Shown: positions 46,410 to 56,604 of the stretch, one piece after another | How the letters are laid out: each line of letters opens with the position of its first letter | Numbering within the stretch: position 1 is the first letter of the stretch | NCBI GenBank assembly: GCA_938743325.2 | Contig: OW568868.1 | Span: forward strand, 868,001 to 932,000 | Source of the DNA: Pycnococcus provasolii | Taxonomy: Eukaryota > Chlorophyta > Pseudoscourfieldiophyceae > Pseudoscourfieldiales > Pycnococcaceae | Reading direction: 5' to 3' | Length of the DNA stretch: 64,000 nucleotides | Notes under the pieces: generated by a model | Seen by the model: the letters and a program-made list of their open reading frames with translations, nothing else | Told to the model about the DNA's origin: nothing | The model's database searches: none | Translations under genes and position numbers: made by a program

Positions 46410-46904
46410 GATTTGAAAACGTAACTTACAAGTATATTATCAAGGCCAAACATCCAAAAGAGAAGCGTTCCGTACTTTAGCGAAAATAAAGTTCAGGATG
46501 GCCGTCTCGCGCTTTACAGTATAAGGTAGGTAGCACGTTGGTTTCCCACTACTTTCACCAAGCAAGGGGAGATGAGAAACTTGAGGAGGCACTGGCACGA
46601 GCTCGATCGACCTGAGGCACGGACTCAGGGGATGGTCAGAACTCAGAACTAACCTTAGCTAGCTTGAGACCATCCCACTTTCCTGCGAGGTGGGTGGTCT
46701 GGGACCGACTCGGCTCGTTTCCTCCCCCGTGAGCCCGTGGCAGGTGGGGTGAAGGCGTTGTTGTTAACCTGAGCTCCGATTCCAAGTCCTCCTCCCTCCC
46801 TCCTCGTCAACCTCCCCTCCCTCCCCTGACACCTGAACCTCGGCGTCGTGCGTCTCGGCAATCCACGTGTGCGCGCACTCACTCTCTGTTAAGCTTATTT
46901 GTGC
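46410..46904. other. Intergenic region with one inverted repeat
   Basis: 495 bp between the ankyrin/RING gene and an orphan. A 9-bp inverted repeat GGGATGGTC (46629-46637) / GACCATCCC (46668-46676) flanks a 30-base loop. Otherwise it is low-complexity C/T and G-rich sequence; no gene was recognised. Confidence 0.5.
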
Positions 46905-47729
46905 ATGTCGGCGCTCCCCGTCTCCGTCATCGCGCCTGGCGTCTCGCCGCTCGCGCCGCGCGCACCGCTGCACGACGCGGGACTATCCGAACACGTCTGC
47001 GCCATCCGAAGAACGTCGCTCGGGCCCATGCGGCCGCTCGACGACGTGCAAGGGATGGCGCTCGATACCCAACTCCACAACAGCAGGCCGGCGACGCGAA
47101 CGACATCCACGGTCACGACGACGCGCAGAATCAAGGGCGCGCTCGGAGGCGCTACGACGCGTGCGGACCACCACGCGTACGCGGACGTCGCGTCGTACGG
47201 GCCGGAGTACACGCCCGTGCGAGGAAGACGAAGGCGGAGATTTCGGGAGGAGATGGGCGCGCCCACACCTGCGTCAAGAAGACACGCCGCAGCGCTTGCC
47301 ATGCCGAGAGATGAGCGAGGCAGGTACATTGGCGCCGCGGCTATATGCGCAAGCTTGCAGAGATTCCGAGAGCAGGAGCGACTCGCGGGGTCCGTCGCGC
47401 ACGCGACGATACGCGACTGGTACAAGCAGCCAGTCAAGGCTGGCGTGACGGAGGAGGAGGAGGCGAGCACGAGCGGGAGTAGAGGAGCACGGGCGGCGGC
47501 CGCGCTCCATGGCAACGGCAAGTTTCACGCGTGTGACGCGTGCTATCGCGTGGGCGGCGACCTCCAGCTAACACGTGCTGTGAAAACTGCGCCGGGTCAC
47601 GTGCTCAACGATGCCGTTGCAAGGCTCGGGCCAGGTGCGCTGACGTGGGACGACGGAAGGTTTGGAGAACGCGGCGACGCGTCCGTGACTCAGTGCCGTA
47701 TCACATACACGCTCTCGGCACTCGTTTAA
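46905..47729 (+). CDS. Unknown Arg/Ala-rich protein, 274 aa
   Basis: I do not recognise this protein. It has no signal peptide and no membrane span. The N-terminal third is Pro/Thr-rich and the middle is basic (VRGRRRRRFREE). A patterned part (about 135-205) contains RRHAAALAMPRDERGRYIGA and AHATIRDWYKQ. The C-terminal 60 residues carry CDACYR and TYTLSALV. A nuclear or nucleolar location is plausible from the basic clusters, but this is inference only. The frame extends from a TTG two codons upstream; ATG 46905 was chosen. Convergent with the hydrolase gene (283 bp). Confidence 0.6.
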   Translation: MSALPVSVIAPGVSPLAPRAPLHDAGLSEHVCAIRRTSLGPMRPLDDVQGMALDTQLHNSRPATRTTSTVTTTRRIKGALGGATTRADHHAYADVASYGPEYTPVRGRRRRRFREEMGAPTPASRRHAAALAMPRDERGRYIGAAAICASLQRFREQERLAGSVAHATIRDWYKQPVKAGVTEEEEASTSGSRGARAAAALHGNGKFHACDACYRVGGDLQLTRAVKTAPGHVLNDAVARLGPGALTWDDGRFGERGDASVTQCRITYTLSALV

Positions 47730-48011
47730 AAAACATAAAAACGAAGTAATATGGATACATTTAAAGATCATAAGCTCTTTTTTGAGTCTTTGACTCTTTC
47801 TAACACCACTTTAGAGGCAAAAGGCTCCGGCGTGGTCGAAGACCTCGCTCGGATATATCGACTCGTCGAACGGACGCCTCTCATCGCAGCCCCACATCCA
47901 CACCATCCTCTCCCACACTTGGACGCCATTGCCTGCAAACAACACTGGAACAACTCTGGTTTTGGTGTCACACATAGATAAATTTTACCACTAAAAAGTA
48001 AGAAGATACAT

Positions 48012-49037
48012 TTAAGACGTGACGAAAGATACGAGTCTCTCATTCACCTCGTCGCTCGCGTCGTTCATCACCCAGTGCGTGGCGTCTGGAATCTTAACGA
48101 CGGTGCAGTTAGGAACGAGGCGCGTCGGAGGATCGGCCATGTTCGTTGTGAGGTACGCATCATCTTCGCCCCACAAGACGAGTGTTGGCTTGTCGATTAC
48201 GGAATACGCCGATTCGGTAAAGCCTGAGAAAAATCCACCTAGCTGTAACGCCGCGCGGTAGTAGTTCACAGTCGCTTCTGCAGCGCCGGGCGTGTTGAAA
48301 GCTTTGACGTATCGTTCCACCTCGTCCGATGTGTACGGAGGACGTGGCTCTGTGGTGTACAGGCGGCGCAGGATGAGGCTGTCTTGTGCTGTGAGTGCTG
48401 CTTCCGCGACTCCAGGAATCTGAAAAGCACCGATGTACCAGCTTTTGAGCAGTTGCGAAGGGTCGCTTTGGAGCGCTTGCTGAAACCGAAGTGGGTGAGG
48501 GAGGTTGAGCACGGCGAGTCGTTCGAACAAACCCGAAGTTTCGTTCGCAAGCGCAAAGGACCATGCGACGGCGCCTCCCCAGTCGTGCCCGACAACCGCG
48601 CGTGCATATCCACTCGGGCACAGCTGAGTAATGGCTGCGCGCACATCGTCGACGAGAAGCTCCATCTTATAGTTCTCAATTCCTTTTGGCTTTTCGCTCT
48701 GCGCGTATCCCCTCATATCCAAGGCGATCGTTCGTACGTTTGCGGCGTTGAGTGCTGGTACTTGCGTTCGCCAGTCCCTGTGAAATCCTGGAAAGCCGTG
48801 GAGCAGAATCACCGTCGGCGCGTCGCTCGGCCCGCTCACCTTGGCATGCAAGTTTACGCCTCGCGCGCCTTTGACGGTTACGGAGGAGCCCATCGAGGAG
48901 GAGGCATCGGATGCCGACGCCGACAAAGGTCGACGGCAACTTCTTCGACGAGCTCGAGCTGACACGGAGTGTCCGCGGCCACCTATTAAAGGCGCTGCTG
49001 TGGCACTTCGCTGCGCCACCGAAACAGCTTTCAGCAT
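48012..49037 (-). CDS. Alpha/beta hydrolase, epoxide-hydrolase type, plastid-targeted, 341 aa
   Basis: A hydrolase with catalytic Asp in GHDWGGAVAWS, oxyanion segment HGFPGFHRDW, and catalytic His in PDATHWVMND, the family also containing plant epoxide hydrolases and haloalkane dehalogenases. ALDMRGYAQSEKP and the VLWGEDDAYL acid segment complete the pattern. The natural substrate is unknown. The first 45 residues are Ala/Arg/Ser-rich, fitting a plastid transit peptide. A longer frame from an ATG at 49232 would overlap the divergent glycosyltransferase start, so ATG 49037 is preferred, giving a 138-bp shared promoter. Confidence 0.85.
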   Translation of the reverse strand: MLKAVSVAQRSATAAPLIGGRGHSVSARARRRSCRRPLSASASDASSSMGSSVTVKGARGVNLHAKVSGPSDAPTVILLHGFPGFHRDWRTQVPALNAANVRTIALDMRGYAQSEKPKGIENYKMELLVDDVRAAITQLCPSGYARAVVGHDWGGAVAWSFALANETSGLFERLAVLNLPHPLRFQQALQSDPSQLLKSWYIGAFQIPGVAEAALTAQDSLILRRLYTTEPRPPYTSDEVERYVKAFNTPGAAEATVNYYRAALQLGGFFSGFTESAYSVIDKPTLVLWGEDDAYLTTNMADPPTRLVPNCTVVKIPDATHWVMNDASDEVNERLVSFVTS

Positions 49038-49175
49038 CAGAGACGCAGAGAACAGAAACGGTGCGGTGCGTCCGGCGACACAGATTGTTTGGCAAATTCC
49101 CGGACGATCCAACTGGACGATCCCTAAAGGGGTCGGGATTCGGTCAGGGGTTGGATCATTTTGTTTTTGGAAAAA

Positions 49176-51905
49176 ATGGCGCCTGGTAGTTCGCCGCTGC
49201 TGCCCGTTGGTGCTACTCCACCGCGTCGTCATAATCGCGGGTCAAATGTATCCTTCCGCATGCACTGCTTCATGCCGCTCGTCACGCTCGTGCTCTTCGT
49301 CGCAATCGTACGACGCGTCGCGCAAACGTCGTCGTCCGACCATCGACAAACCCCGCGAATCAACGTAATGCAGCAGAGCCCGAGAAACGACAACGTCGTG
49401 CGATCGCCGCCGCCGCCGCCTTTGTCCATTCAAAGCAGCAGTGCGCATCACAGCATCACGCGGTACCTAGACGCGAGGGCGAGCGTATGCACACCGCCGA
49501 GCGATGGGTCCGTGCCTCTTCACAAAGTCAAGAACTGTGTGTCTGCTGCTATCGTCGCCGAGGAAGGAGAGGAGGAGGAACCTGAGCACATCGTCATCGC
49601 GACTGTTGCCAACGCGCATTACGAAGACTTCCTGCACTCCTGGTACGCACATCTGCTCAAACTCGGCATTGGCAAACATGCCATTGTTGGTGCTGTGGAC
49701 ACGACAATTGCGCGCGCGTGCCAATCAAGGAACATACACCACTATCCCATTGGCAAATCAAGAGCCAAGATCGACGAGGATGAGCTCGCGTGGGGATCTC
49801 GTGAATTCAAGCACGCGCAGCTCGCGAAGGTGCTCTTCGTCCGCGATCTCCTCGAACACGGCGTCTCAATATTGTTCGCTGACGGGGACGTCGCGTTCAT
49901 TCGCAATCCTCTCACATATCTGCAAATCGCGCTGGCGGCAAACGCCAAGAAGAAGATCAAACCGGACATGATATTCTCCACAGATTCGCTCAACGACGAT
50001 GGTGCACTTCTTGAGAGTAAGCGAGCGCTGAACGTTGGCGTGATGGTGGCGCGAGCGACGCGTCATTCGATAGCCTTCTGTCACAAGTGGGTCGACGCCC
50101 TGCAGAACGATCCAGACCGTGCGCATCTCTGGGATCAGTCAGTCGCGAACGAACTCGTGGGTGCAGAGCGTCCGCCCTATGATCATCGTGGTGTTGTTGC
50201 CGACAACAACAACAACGACAACAGCAGCAGCAGCAGCAGCAGTGGTGGTGGTGATTACTATGAGCCCATGCTGTTCAGGGGCGCACATCACACCGATTCG
50301 CCAATTGTGTTTGGCATTCTTCCAGCGAGACTATTCACCAACGGGCACACGTACTTCGTGCAGCAGCGCGATCGCGTGCGTGGCACGCCTTGGAATCGAG
50401 ATGGCACCGGCATCGACGCTGATGCATCACCCGTGCTTCCCTGGTCGGATGTGATTGCGGTGCATGCCACGCACCAATTCAGCGGTGCAACAGGCAAGCG
50501 CACGCGCCTGAAGTACGCACGAGGAGGAAGTGGTGGCGGTGCCGTCGATGATGATGAGCGTGAGGAACCTCTGTTGTGGTATGACGATCCCTCTGTCGAA
50601 CGTTTCGATTACAATTGGCCGTTCGGCTATCTGACATTCGTTCCACCGCGTTGGTGGCACACGGACGGCGACTACCGCAGTGGCATCTTTAATGGCACCA
50701 CGAACACGACGTCGTCGTCGTCGTCGTCGACCACAATGTTGAACAAACACATGGCGCTCGTGCAAGCACAGTTTTCGTACATTCGCCACGCTCTCGGACT
50801 CGCTGTCACACTTGGGCGCATCTTGATCCTGCCTGCTCCGACACTTTGTCTGCTCGACCGGTTCTGGGGAAATCTCGAAGTCGGAGATGATGGCGAACCT
50901 CGTATCCCAGGCGTGTCATCGAGAGTCTTTCCTCCTCCTCCGAATGGTAGGAGGAGGAGACCCACTCCCTTTCGAAATGAAACCGCATTTGCATGTCCTC
51001 TGGACCACATCCTCGAGCTATCCGCGGACGAGTGGCACGTGCTTTGGAATCTCGCGGCGGATGCCGTTGTTGCTATTGACAAACAGTCGCCACAATTCCT
51101 TCCATCCCAGCCACCGCATTTGGGCTCACATCTCAGTGCAAAGGCGGCAGCACAGCTTGCGAGCACTTGCTCGCAACTTCATCCTCAACATGCTAATGAT
51201 CAAATATTGTTATCGTCCGTAAGTGGCGGTGAGCAGTACTGCCATCGGCATCGACTTGGCATGACGCACGACGATAACGTTGACCTGCTACGAAATCTCA
51301 CAACATCGACAGCAAATCACTCGGACACGAATAACGATCGCATAGCTCGGCCAGCATACGCGCATCCGATCCGCCCTCACGGATTTCTTGCAAGGGCGAT
51401 GCTAAACTGGTATGGCACGGATTTGCCCGAACCGCCTGAGGGTGACGTGACTTTTGTCACGCTGTCCTCACGCAAGGTTGGTGGCATCGACGACGTCGTA
51501 CAGGGCGACAGCGAGTCGCCGACACGCGACGACGTCGTATCTCCATCGTCGTGGATTGTGCGCGCAGCTGGAGGAAATAAGCTCAACGACATCACGCCAA
51601 AATTCGTTCAGCTCGCACATGGCATCACTGACGTCGAGGCGATTGCCAAGCTTGTCGACGACGACGGCGTGCGGAAGGCACGCCTGCTCGTCGTCGGAGA
51701 CGATAAACTTCGTCCCATGTCAGAACCATGGCACATCTTCGGCGGATTCGTGCATCGCAAGAGTGACGAGGAACGCAACATGCGGCAGACGTGGCGAGCG
51801 CAAGCATTTCGTGGCCTGACAGAAAAGATCACGCCCACATGGTGCTGCGAGAAGGAGATTGGTGCTGTGCCTTACGACCTTTGGTGGGAAGAGAGGCTCG
51901 ATTGA
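49176..51905 (+). CDS. GT77 XEG113-like arabinosyltransferase, type II membrane, 909 aa
   Basis: A Golgi glycosyltransferase of the nucleotide-diphospho-sugar transferase family (GT77), related to land-plant XEG113/RRA enzymes that add arabinose to hydroxyproline-rich wall proteins. An N-terminal signal anchor lies at about 29-46. The catalytic domain (about 135-330) has the DxD metal site in LFADGDVAFIRNP (236-238) and ALNVGVMVARATRHS. A second conserved block near 525-600 (YIRHALGLAVTLGRILILP, LLDRFWG, ACPLDHIL) matches the XEG113-type C-terminal region. Poly-Asn/Ser linkers lie in between. The frame extends upstream from a TTG; ATG 49176 was chosen. Convergent with cysteine synthase. Confidence 0.88.
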   Translation: MAPGSSPLLPVGATPPRRHNRGSNVSFRMHCFMPLVTLVLFVAIVRRVAQTSSSDHRQTPRINVMQQSPRNDNVVRSPPPPPLSIQSSSAHHSITRYLDARASVCTPPSDGSVPLHKVKNCVSAAIVAEEGEEEEPEHIVIATVANAHYEDFLHSWYAHLLKLGIGKHAIVGAVDTTIARACQSRNIHHYPIGKSRAKIDEDELAWGSREFKHAQLAKVLFVRDLLEHGVSILFADGDVAFIRNPLTYLQIALAANAKKKIKPDMIFSTDSLNDDGALLESKRALNVGVMVARATRHSIAFCHKWVDALQNDPDRAHLWDQSVANELVGAERPPYDHRGVVADNNNNDNSSSSSSSGGGDYYEPMLFRGAHHTDSPIVFGILPARLFTNGHTYFVQQRDRVRGTPWNRDGTGIDADASPVLPWSDVIAVHATHQFSGATGKRTRLKYARGGSGGGAVDDDEREEPLLWYDDPSVERFDYNWPFGYLTFVPPRWWHTDGDYRSGIFNGTTNTTSSSSSSTTMLNKHMALVQAQFSYIRHALGLAVTLGRILILPAPTLCLLDRFWGNLEVGDDGEPRIPGVSSRVFPPPPNGRRRRPTPFRNETAFACPLDHILELSADEWHVLWNLAADAVVAIDKQSPQFLPSQPPHLGSHLSAKAAAQLASTCSQLHPQHANDQILLSSVSGGEQYCHRHRLGMTHDDNVDLLRNLTTSTANHSDTNNDRIARPAYAHPIRPHGFLARAMLNWYGTDLPEPPEGDVTFVTLSSRKVGGIDDVVQGDSESPTRDDVVSPSSWIVRAAGGNKLNDITPKFVQLAHGITDVEAIAKLVDDDGVRKARLLVVGDDKLRPMSEPWHIFGGFVHRKSDEERNMRQTWRAQAFRGLTEKITPTWCCEKEIGAVPYDLWWEERLD

Positions 51906-52010
51906 TTGATTGGATTGAGTTTTGCTACCATTGTGATGATAAATTTGCTTATGCCCGCATTCTTTTTATTTCCTCAATCACAACAACAACAACATAACGT
52001 CTTCATTCGT

Positions 52011-53084
52011 TTATGCTGGCGTCATCTTCTCCGCCTCGTCCTTGATGCTTTGGAAGAGCACACTCGACAGATATCGCTCTCCGAATGAGGGGAGCACGGT
52101 GACGATGAGCTTGCCGGCGTTCTCAGGTCGCTTTGCGAGCTCCACCGCGGCGAGCGTGGCGGCGCCGGACGAAATGCCGCAGAGCAGTCCCTCCTTCAGC
52201 GCGAGCTCCTTCGCCATGGCGACAGCGTCGTCGGAGCTGATCTGGATCACCTCGTCGTACACGCTCTGGTCGAGGATTCCGGGGATGAATCCCGCGCCGA
52301 TGCCCTGAATCTTGTGCGGTCCAGGCTTTCCTCCGGAAAGCACGGCGGACTCGGTGGGCTCGACCGCCACCACCTTGACGTTCGGGTTCTGCGACTTGAG
52401 GAACCCTCCTGTGCCCGAGATGGTTCCACCCGTTCCGACGCCACTGACGAAGATGTCCACCTTGCCGTCGGTGTCCTCGTAGATCTCCGGGCCGGTGGTT
52501 TCGAAGTGCACCTTCGGGTTGGCGGGGTTCTCAAACTGCTGCAGCATGTACGCGTCAGGCGTGGACGCGGCGATCTCCTCCGCCTTGTTGACGGCACCCT
52601 TCATTCCCTTGGCGGGATCGGTGAGCACGAGCTGCGCTCCAAAGGCGCGCAGGAGGATTCGCCTTTCCAGGCTCATGGACGCGGGCATGGTGAGGATGAG
52701 CTGGTATCCCTTCGCGGCGGCGATGAAGGCGAGTCCGATGCCCGTGTTTCCCGACGTGGGCTCGACGAGCACCGTCTTTCCCGCGCTGATGCTTCCTTTG
52801 GATTCGGCGTCAGCGATCATGCTGTATCCGATGCGGTCTTTGACGGAGCAGCACGGCTCCATGAGTTCGAGCTTGGCTGCGACGGTTCCGACGCATCCTT
52901 CGGTGACTCTGTTGAGGTAGACCATGGGTGTTTTTCCGATGAGTTCTGTGACGTTGTCCGCGATGTTCACCGAAGTCGCACTTGGACTGGAGGTGGTGGC
53001 GGCCCTAGTGCGCATCGTGCGTGGGTGAGTGCGAGCTCCATGACTGCTGCGAAGGCGGAGGTGCGAGGTGGTCTTCATCATCAT
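52011..53084 (-). CDS. OASTL: Cysteine synthase (O-acetylserine thiol-lyase), organellar, 357 aa
   Basis: Makes cysteine from O-acetylserine and sulfide (EC 2.5.1.47). The PLP lysine is Lys82 in CCSVKDRIG, the substrate loop reads PTSGNTGIG, the phosphate site is GTGGTISG, and [11 protein letters not shown] is near the C terminus. The first 40 residues are Arg/Thr/Ser-rich, a plastid or mitochondrial leader. The frame extends upstream from a TTG; three successive ATGs (53084, 53081, 53078) give MMMK. Two adjacent Cys (EPCCSV) stand where most plant enzymes have Cys-Ser. Divergent from VPS51 across a 310-bp promoter full of TTAGGG words. Confidence 0.95.
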   Translation of the reverse strand: MMMKTTSHLRLRSSHGARTHPRTMRTRAATTSSPSATSVNIADNVTELIGKTPMVYLNRVTEGCVGTVAAKLELMEPCCSVKDRIGYSMIADAESKGSISAGKTVLVEPTSGNTGIGLAFIAAAKGYQLILTMPASMSLERRILLRAFGAQLVLTDPAKGMKGAVNKAEEIAASTPDAYMLQQFENPANPKVHFETTGPEIYEDTDGKVDIFVSGVGTGGTISGTGGFLKSQNPNVKVVAVEPTESAVLSGGKPGPHKIQGIGAGFIPGILDQSVYDEVIQISSDDAVAMAKELALKEGLLCGISSGAATLAAVELAKRPENAGKLIVTVLPSFGERYLSSVLFQSIKDEAEKMTPA

Positions 53085-53394
53085 TACGCAGTTGTGAAGT
53101 TGCGAGGGGGCCAACAACAACAAGCCTCTCCTCCGCGCGTGTCGACAGCAGGGGAAAGAAAGAAAGCCCTAGCTTAATCGGATAGGGGATACCGGATGTG
53201 ACGGTGACGTCATTGTTAAGTTAGGGGTGTGGGATAGGGTTTTCATTAGGGTTAGCGTTACCTGTTAGGGTTAGGGTTAGGGTTCCCTGTTCGGGTTAGG
53301 GTTCCTCCTCTCCTCCCCCCTTTGTTCCTCCCTTTCCTTTCCTTTCGTCCTCATCCTCATCTGCGTCCTCTGCTCCTGCTGAGGTCTCAAATCA
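53085..53394. promoter_or_regulatory. Divergent promoter with TTAGGG repeats
   Basis: A 310-bp shared region of cysteine synthase and VPS51 genes. It holds TTAGGG x3 plus TT at 53265-53284 and further single TTAGGG words nearby. Confidence 0.65.
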
Positions 53395-55842
53395 ATGGCG
53401 TCCTCGGAGTCACCCTCCTCCGCTGAAGACGCGTCGCTGAAGGCGCAGAGGGTGAAGTCGCTACTGAGCAGCTACTACGGGGCTGCTGAAGACCCTTCTT
53501 CCAACAACAACGGCCACGGCGACAATGGTGCTGCTGGTGCTGCTGGTGGTGGTCGCACCTCACACCTACGCCTGTCCCCCCCCTCGTCTTCCTCTTCGTC
53601 CTCGGTGTCGCTCAACGTCGACGCCGCGCACTTCGACAAAGATCGGTTCATGCGACAACTACTCAGAGGAACGCGACTTGACGGCTTGCTGAAAAAACAC
53701 GCGGACATGTCGTCGGAAATCAGATCGCTAGACAGCGACATGCAAATGCTTGTGTACGAAAACTACAGCAAGTTCATCGCAGCCACGGATACCATTCGCA
53801 CCATGAAGCACAACGTTGACACGATGACGTCCAACACAGACCAGCTCATGACGCTCATGGGAGGAGTCGCCGTGCGCTCTGACAGCGTCAACGATAAACT
53901 CGACAAGCAACGAAACAAAATCGAGGAACTCAGCCGCGTGCGAACGGTGCTCAAGAAGCTGCAGGTGCTCCTCGACCTGCCCGCGAGACTCAAGGCGTGC
54001 CTCGAGGCGGACGCGCTCACGCTCGCCGTCGGGTACGTCGCTGGGGCAAAGCCGCTTCTCAGCAGATATGCGGCACTCGCGGATATCAGGCCGAGCGTCG
54101 AGCAAGCTTCCGTGGAGCTGCGCAAACGCCTGTACGCAAGGCTCGGGCTTGCCGGCGAGGATGAGAATAACGGCGGCGAAGGCGAGGGGGGCCAGCAGCA
54201 GCAGCAGCAGCAAAAAAGAGCGACGACCACATCAGAGCAGGCGGAATGTATCGCCCTGCTCGGCAAACTCGGCGAGCCGACGGAGCGTCTGCAGGCGGAT
54301 CTGCTCGGTGCTTGGTGCGCTGAACTTAAGGTGGCTCTAGCATCCGTCACCGCGAGTGAACAGGAGGAGGTGCGGGAAGCATCAGCCCCACCTCCTCCAC
54401 CACCTCCTCCTCAGGAGGTTGTTCGACGCGTTTCGACGTCATTTCTGGGAGAGGTGGCGCGCTGTGCCAAGGTGTACGCCGAACTTTTCCCACCTGAGGG
54501 ACGGGCGACGCTCGTCGCAAGCCTGTCTGAGCTGTTCAAGAAGTGCTTCGCGACACTCGAGGCATCACTTTCGTACCTCCCAGGAGACGACGACAGCGAA
54601 GAGGATGATGGTAGCGAGAGCCTCACGTCCGTGCGATCGCTCGTTGCGGGTGGAGGAAGCTCGTCGACGCGAGGTGCCGCGGCTCTAGCATCCGCGCTCG
54701 CGTCCGTTTGTGGTGACCTGGAAAGTCTCTCCCCACTGCTCCCCGAGCTGAAGCTTGCCGAGAGATCACAAAGCCTCATGGAGAATGTTCTCAGGGCGAG
54801 AGTTGCACGCATGCTTAGCCTTCTTGAGGCGAGGATCGAGAGGGAAATTGTGCGCAATGCCGCCGGCGACGGCGCGTCGACGACCACGCTGCAAGATGCC
54901 TACGGTGCTGCCGTATCCTGCCAGCGTGACGGCCTCGCCGCCTACCTCGGCGAGTGTCGTGTGATGATGGGTGGCATTGCCGGTGACGTTCGCCTCGTTC
55001 TTGTTGAGGTGTGCGGAGCCGGGGCGCTTCGCCTCGCCTCGTGTGCGTCCGACGCCGTGCAGCGTTGGTCGTGCGCACAGCTCGGCGCATACTTGGCGTG
55101 GGGTACCGCGAGTGATCCGCCACCTCAGGGTGGTCCACCGCCGTCGTCGCGGGCGCCTCCACCGCCCGGTGCGCTGCTGACGTGCGCGATGCTTCTCAAG
55201 CAGTATTCTGCCACCGCGGCGGCGAAGGAGGTGGAGTCTGCGCTTGGAGACGGCGTAACCGCGGCGGATGCCCTGCGATCCATGGGTCCAAGTTTTGTGG
55301 AGTCGAGCCAGCGTGCTCTGATGGCATACGCCGAGGCTGTGGGCAGAAGGCTTGCACTGACAGCGGGCACGAGCTTCGAGCTCGTTGCCTGGCGCACGAT
55401 GAGTTCCGCCCCTCGCCGCGTCAGTGAGGGAATGAAGATGGTTCTCAGTCAGGTTGCGGATGTGGAGACGGAGACGAGACAGCTGCTTCCGTCGACGGGT
55501 GCCGCCGGCGAGAGTGCACAGCTCGTCGCGAGGGACGTTGAGCGCATGGTTGGCGGCTCGGGCGACGGCATCACGTACGCGGAGGAGTTGGTAGGTCGTG
55601 CGGTTGCGGTGATGCTCGGCGACCTGATTGCTCGCGTACGTGCATCCACATTTAGCGTTTGCGGGCTGCAGCAGCTGCAGCTTGACGTGCACGCTCTCAG
55701 AGGTTTGAGCCGCTTTAGCGCGGGTGACGCCGTGCCAGCATCCACGATGCTCGATAGAGTGCTTGCGGCTGCGGAAAGGAGGTGCTTGGAGACTCCTACT
55801 TTGTTGGAAAAGCCTATCCTGGAAAGGCTGAGTAGTGGCTGA
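53395..55842 (+). CDS. VPS51: VPS51 subunit of GARP/EARP tethering complex, 815 aa
   Basis: A tether for endosome-to-Golgi retrograde vesicles. The N-terminal hallmark is the conserved helical segment at about 80-135 (FDKDRFMRQLLRGTRLDGLL, then YENYSKFIAATDTIRTMK), with a Dor1/COG-like helical body after it (VRTVLKKLQVLLDLPARLKAC). Inserts are low complexity: poly-Gln/Gly (about 270), Pro-rich (about 335-345) and Ser-rich. Length matches plant VPS51/UNHINGED (about 780). ATG 53395 opens the frame; no introns seen. Confidence 0.85.
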   Translation: MASSESPSSAEDASLKAQRVKSLLSSYYGAAEDPSSNNNGHGDNGAAGAAGGGRTSHLRLSPPSSSSSSSVSLNVDAAHFDKDRFMRQLLRGTRLDGLLKKHADMSSEIRSLDSDMQMLVYENYSKFIAATDTIRTMKHNVDTMTSNTDQLMTLMGGVAVRSDSVNDKLDKQRNKIEELSRVRTVLKKLQVLLDLPARLKACLEADALTLAVGYVAGAKPLLSRYAALADIRPSVEQASVELRKRLYARLGLAGEDENNGGEGEGGQQQQQQQKRATTTSEQAECIALLGKLGEPTERLQADLLGAWCAELKVALASVTASEQEEVREASAPPPPPPPPQEVVRRVSTSFLGEVARCAKVYAELFPPEGRATLVASLSELFKKCFATLEASLSYLPGDDDSEEDDGSESLTSVRSLVAGGGSSSTRGAAALASALASVCGDLESLSPLLPELKLAERSQSLMENVLRARVARMLSLLEARIEREIVRNAAGDGASTTTLQDAYGAAVSCQRDGLAAYLGECRVMMGGIAGDVRLVLVEVCGAGALRLASCASDAVQRWSCAQLGAYLAWGTASDPPPQGGPPPSSRAPPPPGALLTCAMLLKQYSATAAAKEVESALGDGVTAADALRSMGPSFVESSQRALMAYAEAVGRRLALTAGTSFELVAWRTMSSAPRRVSEGMKMVLSQVADVETETRQLLPSTGAAGESAQLVARDVERMVGGSGDGITYAEELVGRAVAVMLGDLIARVRASTFSVCGLQQLQLDVHALRGLSRFSAGDAVPASTMLDRVLAAAERRCLETPTLLEKPILERLSSG

Positions 55843-55858
55843 GTAAAAGCCTGAGCCT

Positions 55859-55863
55859 TGTAA
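55859..55863 (+). terminator. TGTAA polyadenylation signal, VPS51 gene
   Basis: TGTAA lies 17 bp after the VPS51 stop codon. Confidence 0.45.
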
Positions 55864-56070
55864 CTGATTTAAAACTACGTTAAGAAAAATGTGAAGATTG
55901 GTTGGGACAACCTGGTTTTGGGCGTGATTGTTTTTTTTATTCCTTATTCTTAGTACTCTGTAGTCTATTTACAGCACAACAATTTGCAGTCAATCAATCA
56001 ATCAGTCAATCAATGGTGGTTCAAAATTGCCACCCTATTGCGGAGCGCCAACAACGTTTCTCTTTCGTTT

Positions 56071-56604
56071 TCAAGTCACTACTTCCGTTTGCAGACGTGC
56101 GCGTAGATTCATCAACTCGTTCTCGAGCACCTCGAGTTTCCTTCCAGCTTCTATGAGCTCGTTATCGCGCTCCGCCAGGGTCGCTTCGAGCGTTGCTATG
56201 GTGTCTACGAGTTGACCGACGACGTGATCGTTGTTGTCGTCTTTGTTTTCTGCCACCATCGCTCTGCTCAGGCTGAATGGTGCCGAAGTCTGCTCGTGCT
56301 TCCGCTTGACGATTGCGCTGTCTATGTTTGAGACGAGCGCCTTGTACGACGCACTGAGCGCCTGGAACTCCTCGAGTATGGCCTCCGTTCCCTCGTCCGC
56401 CTCTTCCATCGCGTACGAGCAGACTTCGGATGCTGCTGCTGCCACCGTGATGCCTTGTGTTTGTCTTCGAATTCTCCCAAACCCAAACGCAAGGGTTGCT
56501 CGCCTCCTTATTGCGGTGCTTCTGGCCGGAACCCTGACAAGAAGCGTGGGAGAGAGGAGCATCACCCTGGTAGGAGTTGTGACAAGACGTGCTGCTGACG
56601 CCAT
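56071..56604 (-). CDS. Predicted plastid coiled-coil protein, 177 aa
   Basis: No family recognised. The N-terminal 55 residues are rich in Arg, Ala, Ser and Thr and lack acids, a typical plastid or mitochondrial leader. The rest is alpha-helical with two coiled-coil stretches: about 75-105 (ILEEFQALSASYKALV) and 130-172 (VGQLVDTIATLEATLAERD, AGRKLEVLENELMNLRAR). A single Cys (VCSYAM) remains. ATG 56604 opens the frame. It is tail-to-tail with VPS51 and head-to-head with the hydroxylase gene. Confidence 0.7.
   Translation of the reverse strand: MASAARLVTTPTRVMLLSPTLLVRVPARSTAIRRRATLAFGFGRIRRQTQGITVAAAASEVCSYAMEEADEGTEAILEEFQALSASYKALVSNIDSAIVKRKHEQTSAPFSLSRAMVAENKDDNNDHVVGQLVDTIATLEATLAERDNELIEAGRKLEVLENELMNLRARLQTEVVT

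Noticed and set aside
46629-46676. tRNA or transposon end at the GGGATGGTC inverted repeat
   Set aside because: A single 9-bp stem with a 30-base loop has no cloverleaf, no A/B box and no second copy in the window.
48012-49232. Hydrolase gene starting at ATG 49232
   Set aside because: It would overlap the divergent glycosyltransferase start; the extra residues show no targeting signal and the ATG at 49037 gives a good transit peptide.
53265-53284. A chromosome end or telomere in the window
   Set aside because: All TTAGGG arrays are short and flanked by genes on both sides.
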